NCBI GenBank assembly: GCA_046349085.1
Contig: JAXMDA010000001.1
Coordinates: forward strand, 372,001-436,000
DNA length: 64,000 bases
Source of the DNA: JAJXWB01 sp046349085
GTDB taxonomy: Bacteria > Pseudomonadota > Alphaproteobacteria > Rhizobiales > Beijerinckiaceae
Reading direction: 5' to 3'
Shown here: piece after piece, positions 8,845 to 17,135 of the stretch
Layout: the number at the start of each line of letters is the position of its first letter
Numbering within the stretch: position 1 is the first letter of the stretch
The notes under the pieces: model-generated
What the model was told of the DNA's origin: nothing
The model's database searches: none
Seen by the model: the letters and a program-made list of their open reading frames with translations, nothing else
Position numbers and translations under genes: made by a program

Positions 8845-10870
8845 GCGAAGCTCCGAAAGCTGCGCGCGGCCGGACGGCCCAGGCCTCCGGCTGACGGCCG
8901 ACGGCGCCGTGATGGGCGTCGCCTCGCGCCATGCCGATTGCATCTTCGTGTGCCTGTTCGACGACGCCGACAACGAAGTCGCGCGCGTCGCGCTCGCGCA
9001 ACGCGACGGCGACCTGCACTACGGCCTTGTGCGCGATCTGCACGCAGGACAGAAATACGGGCTACGCGCCGAAGGTCCGTGGGAGCCGCATCGAGGGCAC
9101 AGGTTCGATCCGGCGAAGCTGCTCGTCGACCCGGCCGCGCGGCGGCTTGATCGCCCCTTCGTCTTCGACCCCGCGCTTTGCCTGCCGCGCGAAAGCGCCG
9201 TCGACACGGCGCGGCTCGCGCCAAAGGCGGTCGCCGAACTTGCGCTGGCGCATCTCGATCCCGCGCCGGCGCGTGCGCCCGGCCTCATCTACGAGGTTTC
9301 CGTAAAGGCGCATACGATGCGCGATGCGCGCGTTCCGCCGCACCTCAGGGGAACGCTCGCCGGCCTCGTTTGCCCGCATGTCGTCGAACGCTTCGCAAGC
9401 CTTGGCGCGACGCACGTCGAACTCCTGCCGATCGCCGCGTGGATCGACGAGCGGCATCTTCAGCCGCTCGGTCTCGCGAATGCATGGGGCTACAACCCGG
9501 TTTCGTTCACGGCGCTGGACCCGCGGCTCGCGCCGGGCGGCATGGCCGACCTGCGCGCGACGGTCGCCGCGCTGCGGGCGGCCGGCATCGGCGTCATCCT
9601 CGACGTCGTCTACAATCACAGCGGCGAGGGCGACGAATACGGCCCGACCCTGTCGCTGCGCGGCCTCGACAATGCGCTGTACTACCGCCACGCGGCAGGC
9701 GGAACGCTCATCAACGACGCGGGCTGCGGCAACAGCCTCGACTGCGCGCAGCCGACCGTCGTCGCGCTGATCGTCGAGGCGCTGCGCCGCTTCGTTCTGG
9801 AAGCCGGCGTCGAAGGATTTCGTTTCGATCTCGCGACCTCGCTGGCGCGGCGCGCGGACGGCTTCGATCCGGGTGCGCCGCTGCTCGCCGCGATTGCAGG
9901 CGATCCAGTCCTGCGCGGGCGCATATTGATCGCCGAACCCTGGGACGTCGGGCCGGGCGGCTATCAGGTCGGACGGTTTCCGGCCGGCTGGCTCGAATGG
10001 AACGATCGTTACCGCGACGACGTGCGCCGCTTCTGGCGCGGCGATCCCCATGCCGCCGGCGCATTCGCCACGCGTCTCGCCGGCTCCGCCGATCTCTTTC
10101 AAGCCGGAGACCGCGGTCCGCGCGACAGCGTCAATTTCATCGCGGCGCACGACGGCTTCACGCTGCGCGATCTCGTTTCCTATTCGACCAAGCGCAATTT
10201 CGCCAACGGCGAGGACAATCGCGACGGCAATGCGAGCGAAATCTGCTGGAACGGCGGCGCTGAGGGCGAAACCCACGATCCGGCGATTGTCGCGCGCCGC
10301 GGCGGCGACGTGCGCGCGCTGCTTGCGACCCTCTTCCTTTCGCTGGGCGCGCCCATGCTGACGGCCGGCGACGAGTTCGGCCGCACGCAGGACGGCAACA
10401 ACAACGCCTATGCACAGGACAACGAGACGATCTGGCTCGACTGGGCGGGCGCGGACATGGCGCTGACGGATTTCGTCGCGGGGCTGATGCGGTTTCGTGA
10501 CGCGACGCCCGTACTGAGGCAGGATCGTTTCCTCACCGGCCGTGCGGAGAACGGCGCAGATTATCCCGACGCCGTCTGGCGCCGCGCCGATAGCGCGCCG
10601 ATGCGGGATCACGACTGGGCGAACGCCGATTTCGTGGCGCTCACCCTGGCGCCGAAGGCGCGCGGGGCCGCGCGCGCACATCTCGCCTTCAATCGCGCCG
10701 CGACGACTGCGGCGATGCAATTGCCCGATGCAGCCGAGGGAATGCGATGGTCGCTCGCGGTCGACAGCGCCGCCGGCTTCGTCGGCGCGACGCCTGTCGA
10801 CGGCCATCATTTTACGGTGAACGCGCGCGCCGTCGTGGCGCTGGTGGAGACGCCGAAGTCTGAGGCCTGA
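8837..10870 (+). CDS. glgX: Glycogen debranching enzyme (isoamylase-type GH13)
   Basis: This 677-residue enzyme hydrolyses alpha-1,6 branches of phosphorylase-limited glycogen. An N-terminal CBM48-like region carries YGLRAEGPWEP. It is followed by WGYNPVSF, GVILDVVYNHSGEGDE, the nucleophile segment GFRFDLATSLARR, the acid segment LIAEPWDVGPGGYQVG and AHDGFTLRDLVSY, all typical of GlgX. The frame is open upstream inside glgP, but the ATG at 8837 (MDERSSES) gives an 8-base overlap with the glgP stop and a normal N-terminus. It converges on ligB, leaving only 60 bases between the stops. Confidence 0.92.
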   Translation: MDERSSESCARPDGPGLRLTADGAVMGVASRHADCIFVCLFDDADNEVARVALAQRDGDLHYGLVRDLHAGQKYGLRAEGPWEPHRGHRFDPAKLLVDPAARRLDRPFVFDPALCLPRESAVDTARLAPKAVAELALAHLDPAPARAPGLIYEVSVKAHTMRDARVPPHLRGTLAGLVCPHVVERFASLGATHVELLPIAAWIDERHLQPLGLANAWGYNPVSFTALDPRLAPGGMADLRATVAALRAAGIGVILDVVYNHSGEGDEYGPTLSLRGLDNALYYRHAAGGTLINDAGCGNSLDCAQPTVVALIVEALRRFVLEAGVEGFRFDLATSLARRADGFDPGAPLLAAIAGDPVLRGRILIAEPWDVGPGGYQVGRFPAGWLEWNDRYRDDVRRFWRGDPHAAGAFATRLAGSADLFQAGDRGPRDSVNFIAAHDGFTLRDLVSYSTKRNFANGEDNRDGNASEICWNGGAEGETHDPAIVARRGGDVRALLATLFLSLGAPMLTAGDEFGRTQDGNNNAYAQDNETIWLDWAGADMALTDFVAGLMRFRDATPVLRQDRFLTGRAENGADYPDAVWRRADSAPMRDHDWANADFVALTLAPKARGAARAHLAFNRAATTAAMQLPDAAEGMRWSLAVDSAAGFVGATPVDGHHFTVNARAVVALVETPKSEA

Positions 10871-10896
10871 ACGGCCGGGATCAGGAAGGAGACGGG

Positions 10897-10920
10897 GGCG
10901 CGACCGACGAGGATCGCGCC
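10897..10920. terminator. Weak hairpin between convergent glgX and ligB
   Basis: GGCGCGA at 10897-10903 pairs with TCGCGCC at 10914-10920, with a 10-base loop. It lies between two convergent stops, where a terminator is expected, but no T-run follows on either strand. It is therefore only a candidate. Confidence 0.3.
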
Positions 10921-10930
10921 GCCGTCCATC

Positions 10931-11785
10931 TCAGGCGTTTTCGAGGATGAGGTGGCCGACGGCCGTGTTGGACGCCGGCACGTGATAGAACCTGTGCGCC
11001 ACCTTTGGCTTCGGGCCGCCGCGCGTATCGGCCATCGCGCCGCGCGCAATCAGCCACATCACCAGTTCGATGCCTTCGCTGCCGGCCTCGCGCACGTAGT
11101 CGATGTTCGGCATTTTCGACAGGCCGGCGGGATCGTCGATCAACCGGTCGAGGAACTCGTTGTCCCATTCGCGGTTGATGAGGCCCGCGCGCGGGCCCTG
11201 CAACTGGTGGCTCATGCCGCCCGTGCCCCAGACCTGCACGTTCAGGTCTTCCGGATAGCTCTCGATCGCCGCGCGAATGGCCTGGCCGAGCGCGAAGCAG
11301 CGCGCGCCCGACGGCACGGGGTGCTGCACGACATTCACAGCGAAGGGAATGACCTTGCACGGCCACGCGTCGACCTTGCCGAACATACAGGTCATCGGCA
11401 CGGTCAGGCCGTGGTCGACGTCGATCTCGTTGACGATAGTGAGATCGAAATCCTTCTGGATGACTTCCGACGCGATATGCGCGGCAAGCTCGGGATGGCC
11501 GATCACCGGCGGCACGGGTCGCGCGCCATAACCTTCGTCGGCCGGCATGAATTCCGGACCGGTCATGATCGCAAACGTCGGGATCATCGACAGCGAGAAG
11601 GCCGTTGCGTGATCGTTGTAGACGAGAAAGATGACGTCCGGCTTCTGACGCTTCTCCCACTCCTTGGAGAAATCGTAGCCCGAAAACACCTTCTGCCAAT
11701 AGGGCTCGTGCGTCTTGCCGAGATCGAAGGCCGCGCCGACGGCGGGAATGTGCGAGGAATAGACCGAAGCGGTGATGCGGGCCAT
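10931..11785 (-). CDS. ligB: Protocatechuate 4,5-dioxygenase beta subunit
   Basis: This 284-residue catalytic subunit of a class III extradiol dioxygenase uses Fe(II) and O2 to open protocatechuate between C4 and C5. The N-terminus MARITASVYSSHIPAVGAA carries the early His expected as an iron ligand. FLVYNDHATAFS and the segment NEIDVDHGLTVPM are also typical of LigB. It begins one base after the ligA stop, so the alpha2-beta2 enzyme is co-translated. It is the last gene of the leftward ligJ-ligI-ligA-ligB set. The enzyme needs oxygen, unlike the bcr and pad systems in the same window. Confidence 0.92.
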   Translation of the reverse strand: MARITASVYSSHIPAVGAAFDLGKTHEPYWQKVFSGYDFSKEWEKRQKPDVIFLVYNDHATAFSLSMIPTFAIMTGPEFMPADEGYGARPVPPVIGHPELAAHIASEVIQKDFDLTIVNEIDVDHGLTVPMTCMFGKVDAWPCKVIPFAVNVVQHPVPSGARCFALGQAIRAAIESYPEDLNVQVWGTGGMSHQLQGPRAGLINREWDNEFLDRLIDDPAGLSKMPNIDYVREAGSEGIELVMWLIARGAMADTRGGPKPKVAHRFYHVPASNTAVGHLILENA

Positions 11786-11786
11786 G

Positions 11787-12206
11787 TCACTTGTCCTTGT
11801 TCGCCGGGCGCTGCGCGTCGCCGTGCTCGCCGATCTTGCGGTTGCCGTCGATCGAACGGCCGCCCTTTACCATCATGTCGCGATAGTCTTCCTCGCTCAT
11901 GCCGGTCATCGAGCCGGCCATCTGCTGGAAGCTCTTGCCGTCGGTCGCGCCGATCTTGGCGAGGAAATAGATATTGCCGCCAAGCGCCATCATGCGATTG
12001 AGGTCGCGGTCGAGCACGGCCTGCTTCTGCTCCTCGCTCATCTTCCATTCGTCGAGATAGGCGCGCTCGTTCGCCTTGAAGCGCTCGCGGTTGGCCGCCT
12101 TCATCAGCGACATGCAGAACTGGTTGAGCCAGTAGCCCTTGCGCGACTGCTCCGCGTCGAAGACGATCGTGCCGGGAATTTCCTTGAATTCCTTGTCCAG
12201 TGACAT
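11787..12206 (-). CDS. ligA: Protocatechuate 4,5-dioxygenase alpha subunit
   Basis: This 139-residue small subunit caps the active site of LigB. The sequence from MSLDKEFKEIPGTIVFDAEQ through KGYWLNQFCMSLMKAANRERF is typical of LigA. The ATG at 12206 is preferred over the in-frame ATG at 12218. A strong ribosome-binding site (GGAGGAAG) sits just before 12206, and the TGATG junction with the ligI stop is a classic coupled start. The C-terminal tail (GEHGDAQRPANKDK) is polar and unremarkable. Confidence 0.92.
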   Translation of the reverse strand: MSLDKEFKEIPGTIVFDAEQSRKGYWLNQFCMSLMKAANRERFKANERAYLDEWKMSEEQKQAVLDRDLNRMMALGGNIYFLAKIGATDGKSFQQMAGSMTGMSEEDYRDMMVKGGRSIDGNRKIGEHGDAQRPANKDK

Positions 12207-13144
12207 CACTTCCTCCATTCATCCGGCCAATAGAGGCGCATGGGATTGTCGACCAGGAGCTTGTGCTGAAGCTCCTTCGTCGTCGCGATATGCGGAATGA
12301 AATCGACCAGCAGGCCGTCGTCGGGCATGTGGTCTTTCAAGTTGGGATGCGGCCAGTCCGTGCCCCAGAGCACGCGATCGGGAAATTCCTCGACCACTTT
12401 TCGCGCGAAGGGAACGACGTCGCGATAGGCGTTCTGCTGCCCATTCAGCGCAGGCGGCCCCGACACGGAGAGCCGTTCCGGACAGGAAACCTTGCTCCAG
12501 ACGTTCTGGTGCTCGCGCATGAATTGCAGGAACAACGAGAACTCCGGCCCGTCGACCGGCTTGGCCACGTCGGGACGGCCCATGTGATCGACGACGACGG
12601 TCGTCGGCAGCGCAGTGAAGAAGTCCCAGAGTTCCGGCAGGTCGACCGCCTCGAAATAGATGACGACATGCCAGTCGAGCTTCGCGATGCGCCCGGCGAT
12701 CTCCAGCAATTCGTCCTTCGGCGTAAAGTCGACGAGGCGCTTGACGAAGTTGAAGCGCACGCCGCGCACGCCGGCGTCGTGCAGGTCCTGCAGTTCCGCG
12801 TCGCTCACGCCGCGCTTGACGGTCGCGACGCCGCGCGCCTTGCCGTTGCTGGCGCGACAGGCGTCGGCCATGGCCCTGTTGTCGGCGCCGTGGCAAGTCG
12901 CCTGCACGATCACGTTGCGGGAAAAGCCAAGATGATCGCGCAGCGCGAACAGCTCGGTCTTCGAGGCGTCGCAGGGCGTGTACTTGCGCTCCGGCGCATA
13001 GGGAAATTCCGCGCCCGGTCCGAAGACATGGCAATGCGCGTCGACGCTGCCCGCGGGCAGGACGAAGCGCGGCTTCGACGGGCCGTCGTACCAGTCGAGC
13101 CAGCCCTTGGTCTTTTCGAACGGCCCTGTCGTGGGCTTCGTCAT
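12206..13144 (-). CDS. ligI: 2-pyrone-4,6-dicarboxylate lactonase
   Basis: This 312-residue amidohydrolase-superfamily enzyme hydrolyses 2-pyrone-4,6-dicarboxylate to 4-oxalomesaconate in protocatechuate 4,5-cleavage. Visible signatures are SVDAHCHVFGPG (HxH on strand 1), VVVDHMGRPDV, and VLWGTDWPHPN with the catalytic Asp on strand 8. Its length matches LigI. It lies between ligJ and ligA on the same strand, and its stop TGA shares a base with the ligA start. About 150 bases containing a palindromic repeat separate it from ligJ upstream. Confidence 0.9.
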   Translation of the reverse strand: MTKPTTGPFEKTKGWLDWYDGPSKPRFVLPAGSVDAHCHVFGPGAEFPYAPERKYTPCDASKTELFALRDHLGFSRNVIVQATCHGADNRAMADACRASNGKARGVATVKRGVSDAELQDLHDAGVRGVRFNFVKRLVDFTPKDELLEIAGRIAKLDWHVVIYFEAVDLPELWDFFTALPTTVVVDHMGRPDVAKPVDGPEFSLFLQFMREHQNVWSKVSCPERLSVSGPPALNGQQNAYRDVVPFARKVVEEFPDRVLWGTDWPHPNLKDHMPDDGLLVDFIPHIATTKELQHKLLVDNPMRLYWPDEWRK

Positions 13145-13206
13145 CCCGTTTCCTTCCCTGCGATCATATGCGGCGGCTCGACGGCGTTTCCAGCTTCAGC
13201 TCGCTG

Positions 13207-13282
13207 TCATTCCCGCGAAAGCGGGAACCCTGCTCCGTCGCCCGGGAATTGGCTGCTGGATCCCCGCTTTCGCGGGGACGAC
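13207..13282. repeat. Dispersed palindromic repeat (two hairpins) in the ligJ-ligI gap
   Basis: The hairpin TTCCCGC-GAAA-GCGGGAA at 13210-13227 and a second one, CCCCGC-TTTC-GCGGGG (about 13262-13277), are bounded by TGTCAT and ACGACA. This is the pattern of short intergenic palindromic repeats seen in many alphaproteobacteria. A single-hairpin relative lies at 49365-49392. Being inside a probable operon, it would be transcribed and could affect mRNA stability. Confidence 0.7.
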
Positions 13283-13294
13283 ATGCTTGGAAGC

Positions 13295-14323
13295 TCAGCG
13301 ACCGCGCGCCTTCAGCGCCTTGTCGAGCCGCGGATAGACCTTTCGCGCGTTGCCCTCGTAGACCTTGTGGCGGTCTTCGGCGGACAGATTCTGCGTCGCT
13401 TCGATATAGCGCTTCGTGTCGTCGAAATTGAAACCGGTCTCCGGATCTATCCCCTTCACGGCGCCGATCATCTCGGATGCAAAGAGGATGTTGTCGACCG
13501 GGATGACCTTCGTCAGGAGATCGATGCCGGGCTGGTGATAGACGCAAGTGTCGAAGAAGACGTTCTTGAGGAGGTGATCGCGCAGCAGCGGCTTCTTCAT
13601 CTCTTGCGCAAGCCCGCGGTAGCGGCCCCAGTGATAGGGCGCGGCGCCGCCGCCGTGCGGCACGACGAAACGCAGCGCCGGGAAATCCTTGAACAGGTCG
13701 CCCTGGATCAACTGCATCACCGCGGTCGTATCGGCGTTGATGTAGTGCGCGCCGGTCGTGTGGAAGCAGGCGTTGCAGCTCGTCGAGACGTGAATCATGG
13801 CGGGAATGTCGTATTCCACCATCTTCTCGTAGATCGGATACCAGTGGCGGTCGGTCAGCGGCGGGCTTTTCCAGTGGCCGCCGGAGGGGTCCGGGTTCAG
13901 GTTGATGCCGACGAAGCCGTATTGCTTCACGCATTTCTCGAGTTCGGGAATGCAGGTCGCAGGATCGACGCCCGGGCTCTGCGGCAGCATGGCCGCGCCG
14001 ATGAAATTGTCGGGCAGCAGCGTCGCGACGCGGTGGATCAGTTCGTTGCAGATCGCCGCCCAGGTCGAGGACACCTGGAAGTCGCCGATGTGATGCGCCA
14101 TGAAGCTCGCGCGCGGCGAGAAGATGGTGAGATCGCTGCCGCGCTCCTTCATCTGGCGCAGCTGATTCTTCTCGATGGATTCGCGCAGCTCGTCGTCGCT
14201 GATCTTCAGCTCTGAGACCTTGGGCGCGGCGGAGGGATCGTTGATCGCGGCGATCTGACGGTTGCGCCAGTCCTCCAGCGCCTTGGGCGCGGTAGTGTAA
14301 TGGCCGTGGCAGTCGATGATCAT
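13295..14323 (-). CDS. ligJ: 4-oxalomesaconate hydratase (amidohydrolase family)
   Basis: This 342-residue enzyme hydrates 4-oxalomesaconate to 4-carboxy-4-hydroxy-2-oxoadipate, after LigI in protocatechuate 4,5-cleavage. MIIDCHGHYTTAP gives the strand-1 HxH metal motif; MIHVSTSCNACFHTTGAHY and FVVPHGGGAAPYHWGR are typical of LigJ. The frame is open 32 codons further upstream. The ATG at 14323 is chosen because the metal motif begins at once and a GGGAGG-type ribosome-binding site precedes it. It is the first gene of the lig set. The aldolase (ligK) and semialdehyde dehydrogenase (ligC) are not here. Confidence 0.88.
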   Translation of the reverse strand: MIIDCHGHYTTAPKALEDWRNRQIAAINDPSAAPKVSELKISDDELRESIEKNQLRQMKERGSDLTIFSPRASFMAHHIGDFQVSSTWAAICNELIHRVATLLPDNFIGAAMLPQSPGVDPATCIPELEKCVKQYGFVGINLNPDPSGGHWKSPPLTDRHWYPIYEKMVEYDIPAMIHVSTSCNACFHTTGAHYINADTTAVMQLIQGDLFKDFPALRFVVPHGGGAAPYHWGRYRGLAQEMKKPLLRDHLLKNVFFDTCVYHQPGIDLLTKVIPVDNILFASEMIGAVKGIDPETGFNFDDTKRYIEATQNLSAEDRHKVYEGNARKVYPRLDKALKARGR

Positions 14324-14452
14324 CCTGCGTTCCCCTCCCTCGTCCCGGCGCCCCAAGGCGCGGTCTGCCGTCTGAGACAGGCTATAGGCCTGCGACGCGG
14401 CATTTGGGGCGACGCGCAAATGCGCGCCGCTTTCGCAGGGTTTGTCGCAGAA

Positions 14453-14493
14453 AAACGGCCCGCGCTCACTTCCATTCTTCTTGCGGGCCGTTT
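14453..14493 (-). terminator. Rho-independent terminator for the caspase-fold gene
   Basis: A perfect 11-base stem pairs AAACGGCCCGC (14453-14463) with GCGGGCCGTTT (14483-14493) around a 19-base loop. Read leftward, the stem ends in a run of five T residues. It lies 47 bases beyond the stop of the caspase-fold gene and upstream of ligJ, so it should insulate ligJ from it. Confidence 0.8.
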
Positions 14494-14540
14494 CGATTTG
14501 GCTATTGGCGGCCCGCGACCGGGCCGCCCTCGGCTCCGAT

Positions 14541-16988
14541 TCAGCAGCGCATGCCGGGCGGGCAGCGACGTTGCTGCTGTTGCTGGCGCTGCTGCTGCAT
14601 CATCTGCTGTTGGCGCTGCTGCTGCATGATCTGCTGCTGGCGTTGCTGCATCATCATCTGTTGCTGGCGCTGCTGCTGCATCTGTTGCTGACGCTGTTGC
14701 TGCTGCATGCGCTGCTGCTGCATCTGCTGCTGCTGACGTTGCTGCTGCATCCGCTGTTGCTGCATCTGCTGCTGCTGCACGCGCTGCTGTTGCATCTGCT
14801 GCTGGCGCTGCATTTGCTGCTGGCGTTGTTGCTGCTGCTGCTGTTGCATCCGTTGCTGCTGCATCTGCTGCTGCTGCGTGCGTTGCTGCTGCATCTGCTG
14901 CTGGCGTTGCTGTTGCTGCTGCATCTGTTGCTGGCGCTGCTGCTGTTGCTGCTGCATCTGCTGCTGGCGCTGCTGCTGTTGCTGTTGCATCTGCTGCTGG
15001 CGCTGCTGCTGCTGGAATTGCTGCTGCTGAACGCCAGGCTGGCCCGGACGGCCCGGTTGCGTCTGCAGCGTTCCGGCGCCAGGCGCTCCGCCGGGCTGGC
15101 CGACCACGCCCGGACGGGCGCCCGGCTGGCCGCCCGGTACTCCCGGAAGCGCGTTGGTGGGACGGCCGCCCGGCTGCATCATCGGCGTCCCGCCAGGCGT
15201 TCCGCCGGGCTGGCCGACTACACCGGGGCGGACGCCGGGCTGTCCAGCCGGGAGGCCAGGCAGCGCATTGTTCGGACGGCCGATTCCGATCGGCTGGGGC
15301 GGGCGCCCGACGCCAGGGCCTACGGGTTGTCCGACGCCGGGGCGGCCAACCTGGCCGACCGGCGCCACCGGACGCACGATAGGTTGCCCGGGCCGCACGC
15401 CGACCGGAAGGTTGCCGCCCTTCGGCAGCGACGAGATGGCGGGAATGAAGGGCTGACGCGGCGGCCGGCCCTGCTGGCCGAGATTCTGTCGACGGTTGTC
15501 CAGGTAGCGGTTGGACAGGCGCCCGGCCGCAAGCCCGACGGCCAAGGCCGCTGGAATGGCGACGAAGGGGCGCCAGCCCGGCGGGCGCGCTGCGGCTTCC
15601 ATCATGAAGGGGACCGGCGGCGGCGCGACGTAAATTGGCGGCGCAATCCAGGCCGGCGCGGCGACCGTGGCGACGACCTCCGGCAGGAAGAAGTCGGAAT
15701 CGTCGTCGAACAGGGGCGGCGGCGGGGGCTGGTACCACGGGGGCGGCGCGGCGACAAAGACCGAAGGAACGAGCGGCGGGACGCCCGGATCGTAATAAGT
15801 AACCTCCGGCCCGGCGAAATAGACCTCCTCGACCGGCGGCGGCGGCGGATCGTCATAGACGACCGGATCGAAGGTGGGCGGCGGCTCCAGCGCAGCCTGC
15901 AGGCGCGTGAGGCGACGGCGCGCATCGGCGGCGTGCGGACCGCGCGGATAGCGCTTCAGATACGACCAATAGGCGTTCTGCGTGTTGATATCGAGCGTGC
16001 GCCGCCAGGTGCGGGCCTCGCGGCGCGCCGCGAGCAAGCCGTGCACGTTCTTGGCGTAGGGGCTCTGCGGATATGCTGCGACGAAATCCTCGTAACCCTT
16101 GACCGTGTCGCGGTCGATCACTGCCGAATAGGCCATCGCCTCCGGCATCTTGTCGACGGGCTTCGCACGCTCGGCGGCAATCTGGTCCGGCGTCACGGCC
16201 GGCGCAGGCGCGTCGGGACCGCGCTCGAGAAGCACGAGGGCGGGTTCGATCTTGCCCGCGCTCCACGGCACCTGCGCGGCGCGCGTCAGTTCGGCGGCGC
16301 GGGTGCGGACGCGGACCAGAATCTCCTCGATCGGCAATCCCGGTTCGCGCAGCATTTCGCTCAGCGCCTGCGCATAGGCGCCGTACGGCTCCTTGCCGGG
16401 CGCGGCCCATGTTCCGGGGGCGGCGTTGAACGCCACGATCGTGCCGGCCTCGGGTTCGACAATGGCGAGGCCCGGCGGCAATCCTTGAATCTGCTTGTCG
16501 AACGGGCTGGCGTAGGCGAGATCGAGAAGCACGGCGCGCCCGCGGCCGGGGGCGCCCGAGAGCGGCCGGATGAGATCGGACAGGCGGATCGCGTTGAGAC
16601 TCACATCGGCGTCGCGCGCGATCGTCGCGCCGGGCGGCACGAGGTAATTCTCGCCGTCGAACTGCAATCCATAGCCGGACAGATAGACGAAACTGACGGC
16701 GCCGGGGCCGGCGGCGGTCACCTTGGCGAGGAACTCCCGGTAGGACGCGCGCAGCGTGTCCTGATCGAGATTGCGGGCGCCGGTAACGTCAAATTTCGCG
16801 GCCTTCAGCGCGTCGGCGACGAGCGCGGCGTCATTGGCGGCAGTGGCGAGCGGGGCGCCTTCATAGCCGTCGTTGCCGACGACGAAGGCGAAGCGCGACT
16901 GGCTCTCTTGCGCCGAAGCGGGGTTGAGGGTTGCAAAGGCGGCGACGGCGAGGACGATCAGTCCCAGGACACGGTGCAACAAACGCAT
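14541..16988 (-). CDS. Secreted caspase-fold pseudoenzyme with Pro/Gly and Gln/Met-rich tail
   Basis: This 815-residue protein starts with a signal peptide (MRLLHRVLGLIVLAVAAFA, cleavage near ASAQE). A C14 caspase-like domain covers about 30-275: FAFVVGNDGYEGAPLATAAN, then FVYLSGYGLQFDGENYLVPP. The catalytic His of the usual SGHG motif is Tyr106, and the DACRDNPF-type Cys motif reads DLAYASPF with Ala158, so peptidase activity is very unlikely. Two repeat-like segments follow near 300-375 (GYEDFVAAYPQSPYAKN; AYWSYLKRYPRGPHAAD). After them come a Pro-rich region, a possible membrane or hydrophobic segment (FVAIPAALAVGLAAG), Gly/Pro repeats and about 153 residues of Q/M/R ending RCPPGMRC. The start 16988 is chosen because it begins the signal peptide. 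The function is unknown; a scaffold or envelope-sensing role is a guess. Confidence 0.8.
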   Translation of the reverse strand: MRLLHRVLGLIVLAVAAFATLNPASAQESQSRFAFVVGNDGYEGAPLATAANDAALVADALKAAKFDVTGARNLDQDTLRASYREFLAKVTAAGPGAVSFVYLSGYGLQFDGENYLVPPGATIARDADVSLNAIRLSDLIRPLSGAPGRGRAVLLDLAYASPFDKQIQGLPPGLAIVEPEAGTIVAFNAAPGTWAAPGKEPYGAYAQALSEMLREPGLPIEEILVRVRTRAAELTRAAQVPWSAGKIEPALVLLERGPDAPAPAVTPDQIAAERAKPVDKMPEAMAYSAVIDRDTVKGYEDFVAAYPQSPYAKNVHGLLAARREARTWRRTLDINTQNAYWSYLKRYPRGPHAADARRRLTRLQAALEPPPTFDPVVYDDPPPPPVEEVYFAGPEVTYYDPGVPPLVPSVFVAAPPPWYQPPPPPLFDDDSDFFLPEVVATVAAPAWIAPPIYVAPPPVPFMMEAAARPPGWRPFVAIPAALAVGLAAGRLSNRYLDNRRQNLGQQGRPPRQPFIPAISSLPKGGNLPVGVRPGQPIVRPVAPVGQVGRPGVGQPVGPGVGRPPQPIGIGRPNNALPGLPAGQPGVRPGVVGQPGGTPGGTPMMQPGGRPTNALPGVPGGQPGARPGVVGQPGGAPGAGTLQTQPGRPGQPGVQQQQFQQQQRQQQMQQQQQQRQQQMQQQQQQRQQQMQQQQQRQQQMQQQRTQQQQMQQQRMQQQQQQQRQQQMQRQQQMQQQRVQQQQMQQQRMQQQRQQQQMQQQRMQQQQRQQQMQQQRQQQMMMQQRQQQIMQQQRQQQMMQQQRQQQQQRRCPPGMRC
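14571..15029 (-). repeat. Low-complexity CAG/CAA/ATG tract coding a Gln/Met/Arg tail
   Basis: About 153 codons of almost only Gln, Met and Arg in irregular units such as QQQMQQQRQQQ. On the plus strand this reads as repeated CTGCTGTTG/CATCTG. The mixed CAG/CAA use and irregular units indicate an old, diverged repeat rather than a recent pure triplet expansion. It is in frame with the caspase-fold gene. Confidence 0.85.
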
Positions 16989-17135
16989 TCCACTCCCCCC
17001 TCGCCGTCCGCGCGGACGGCGCTCGCCCGGCACAATCGGCGACGCGCCGGCCCGGCGTCAATGACCCGCCGCAAAATCGTTGTTTCTTTTCAGATATCGT
17101 GGGCGGGCCGCCTGAACCGGGGCTGAACGCAGACC

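Noticed and set aside
6289..8973. 894-codon minus-strand frame opposite glgP
   Set aside because: Translation shows no recognisable family, while glgP has the PLP-lysine motif and full length on the plus strand.
14442..17126. Plus-strand frame with long Leu runs resembling a membrane protein
   Set aside because: The Leu runs are the complement of the Gln/Met codons of the caspase-fold gene, which has a signal peptide and a downstream terminator on the minus strand.
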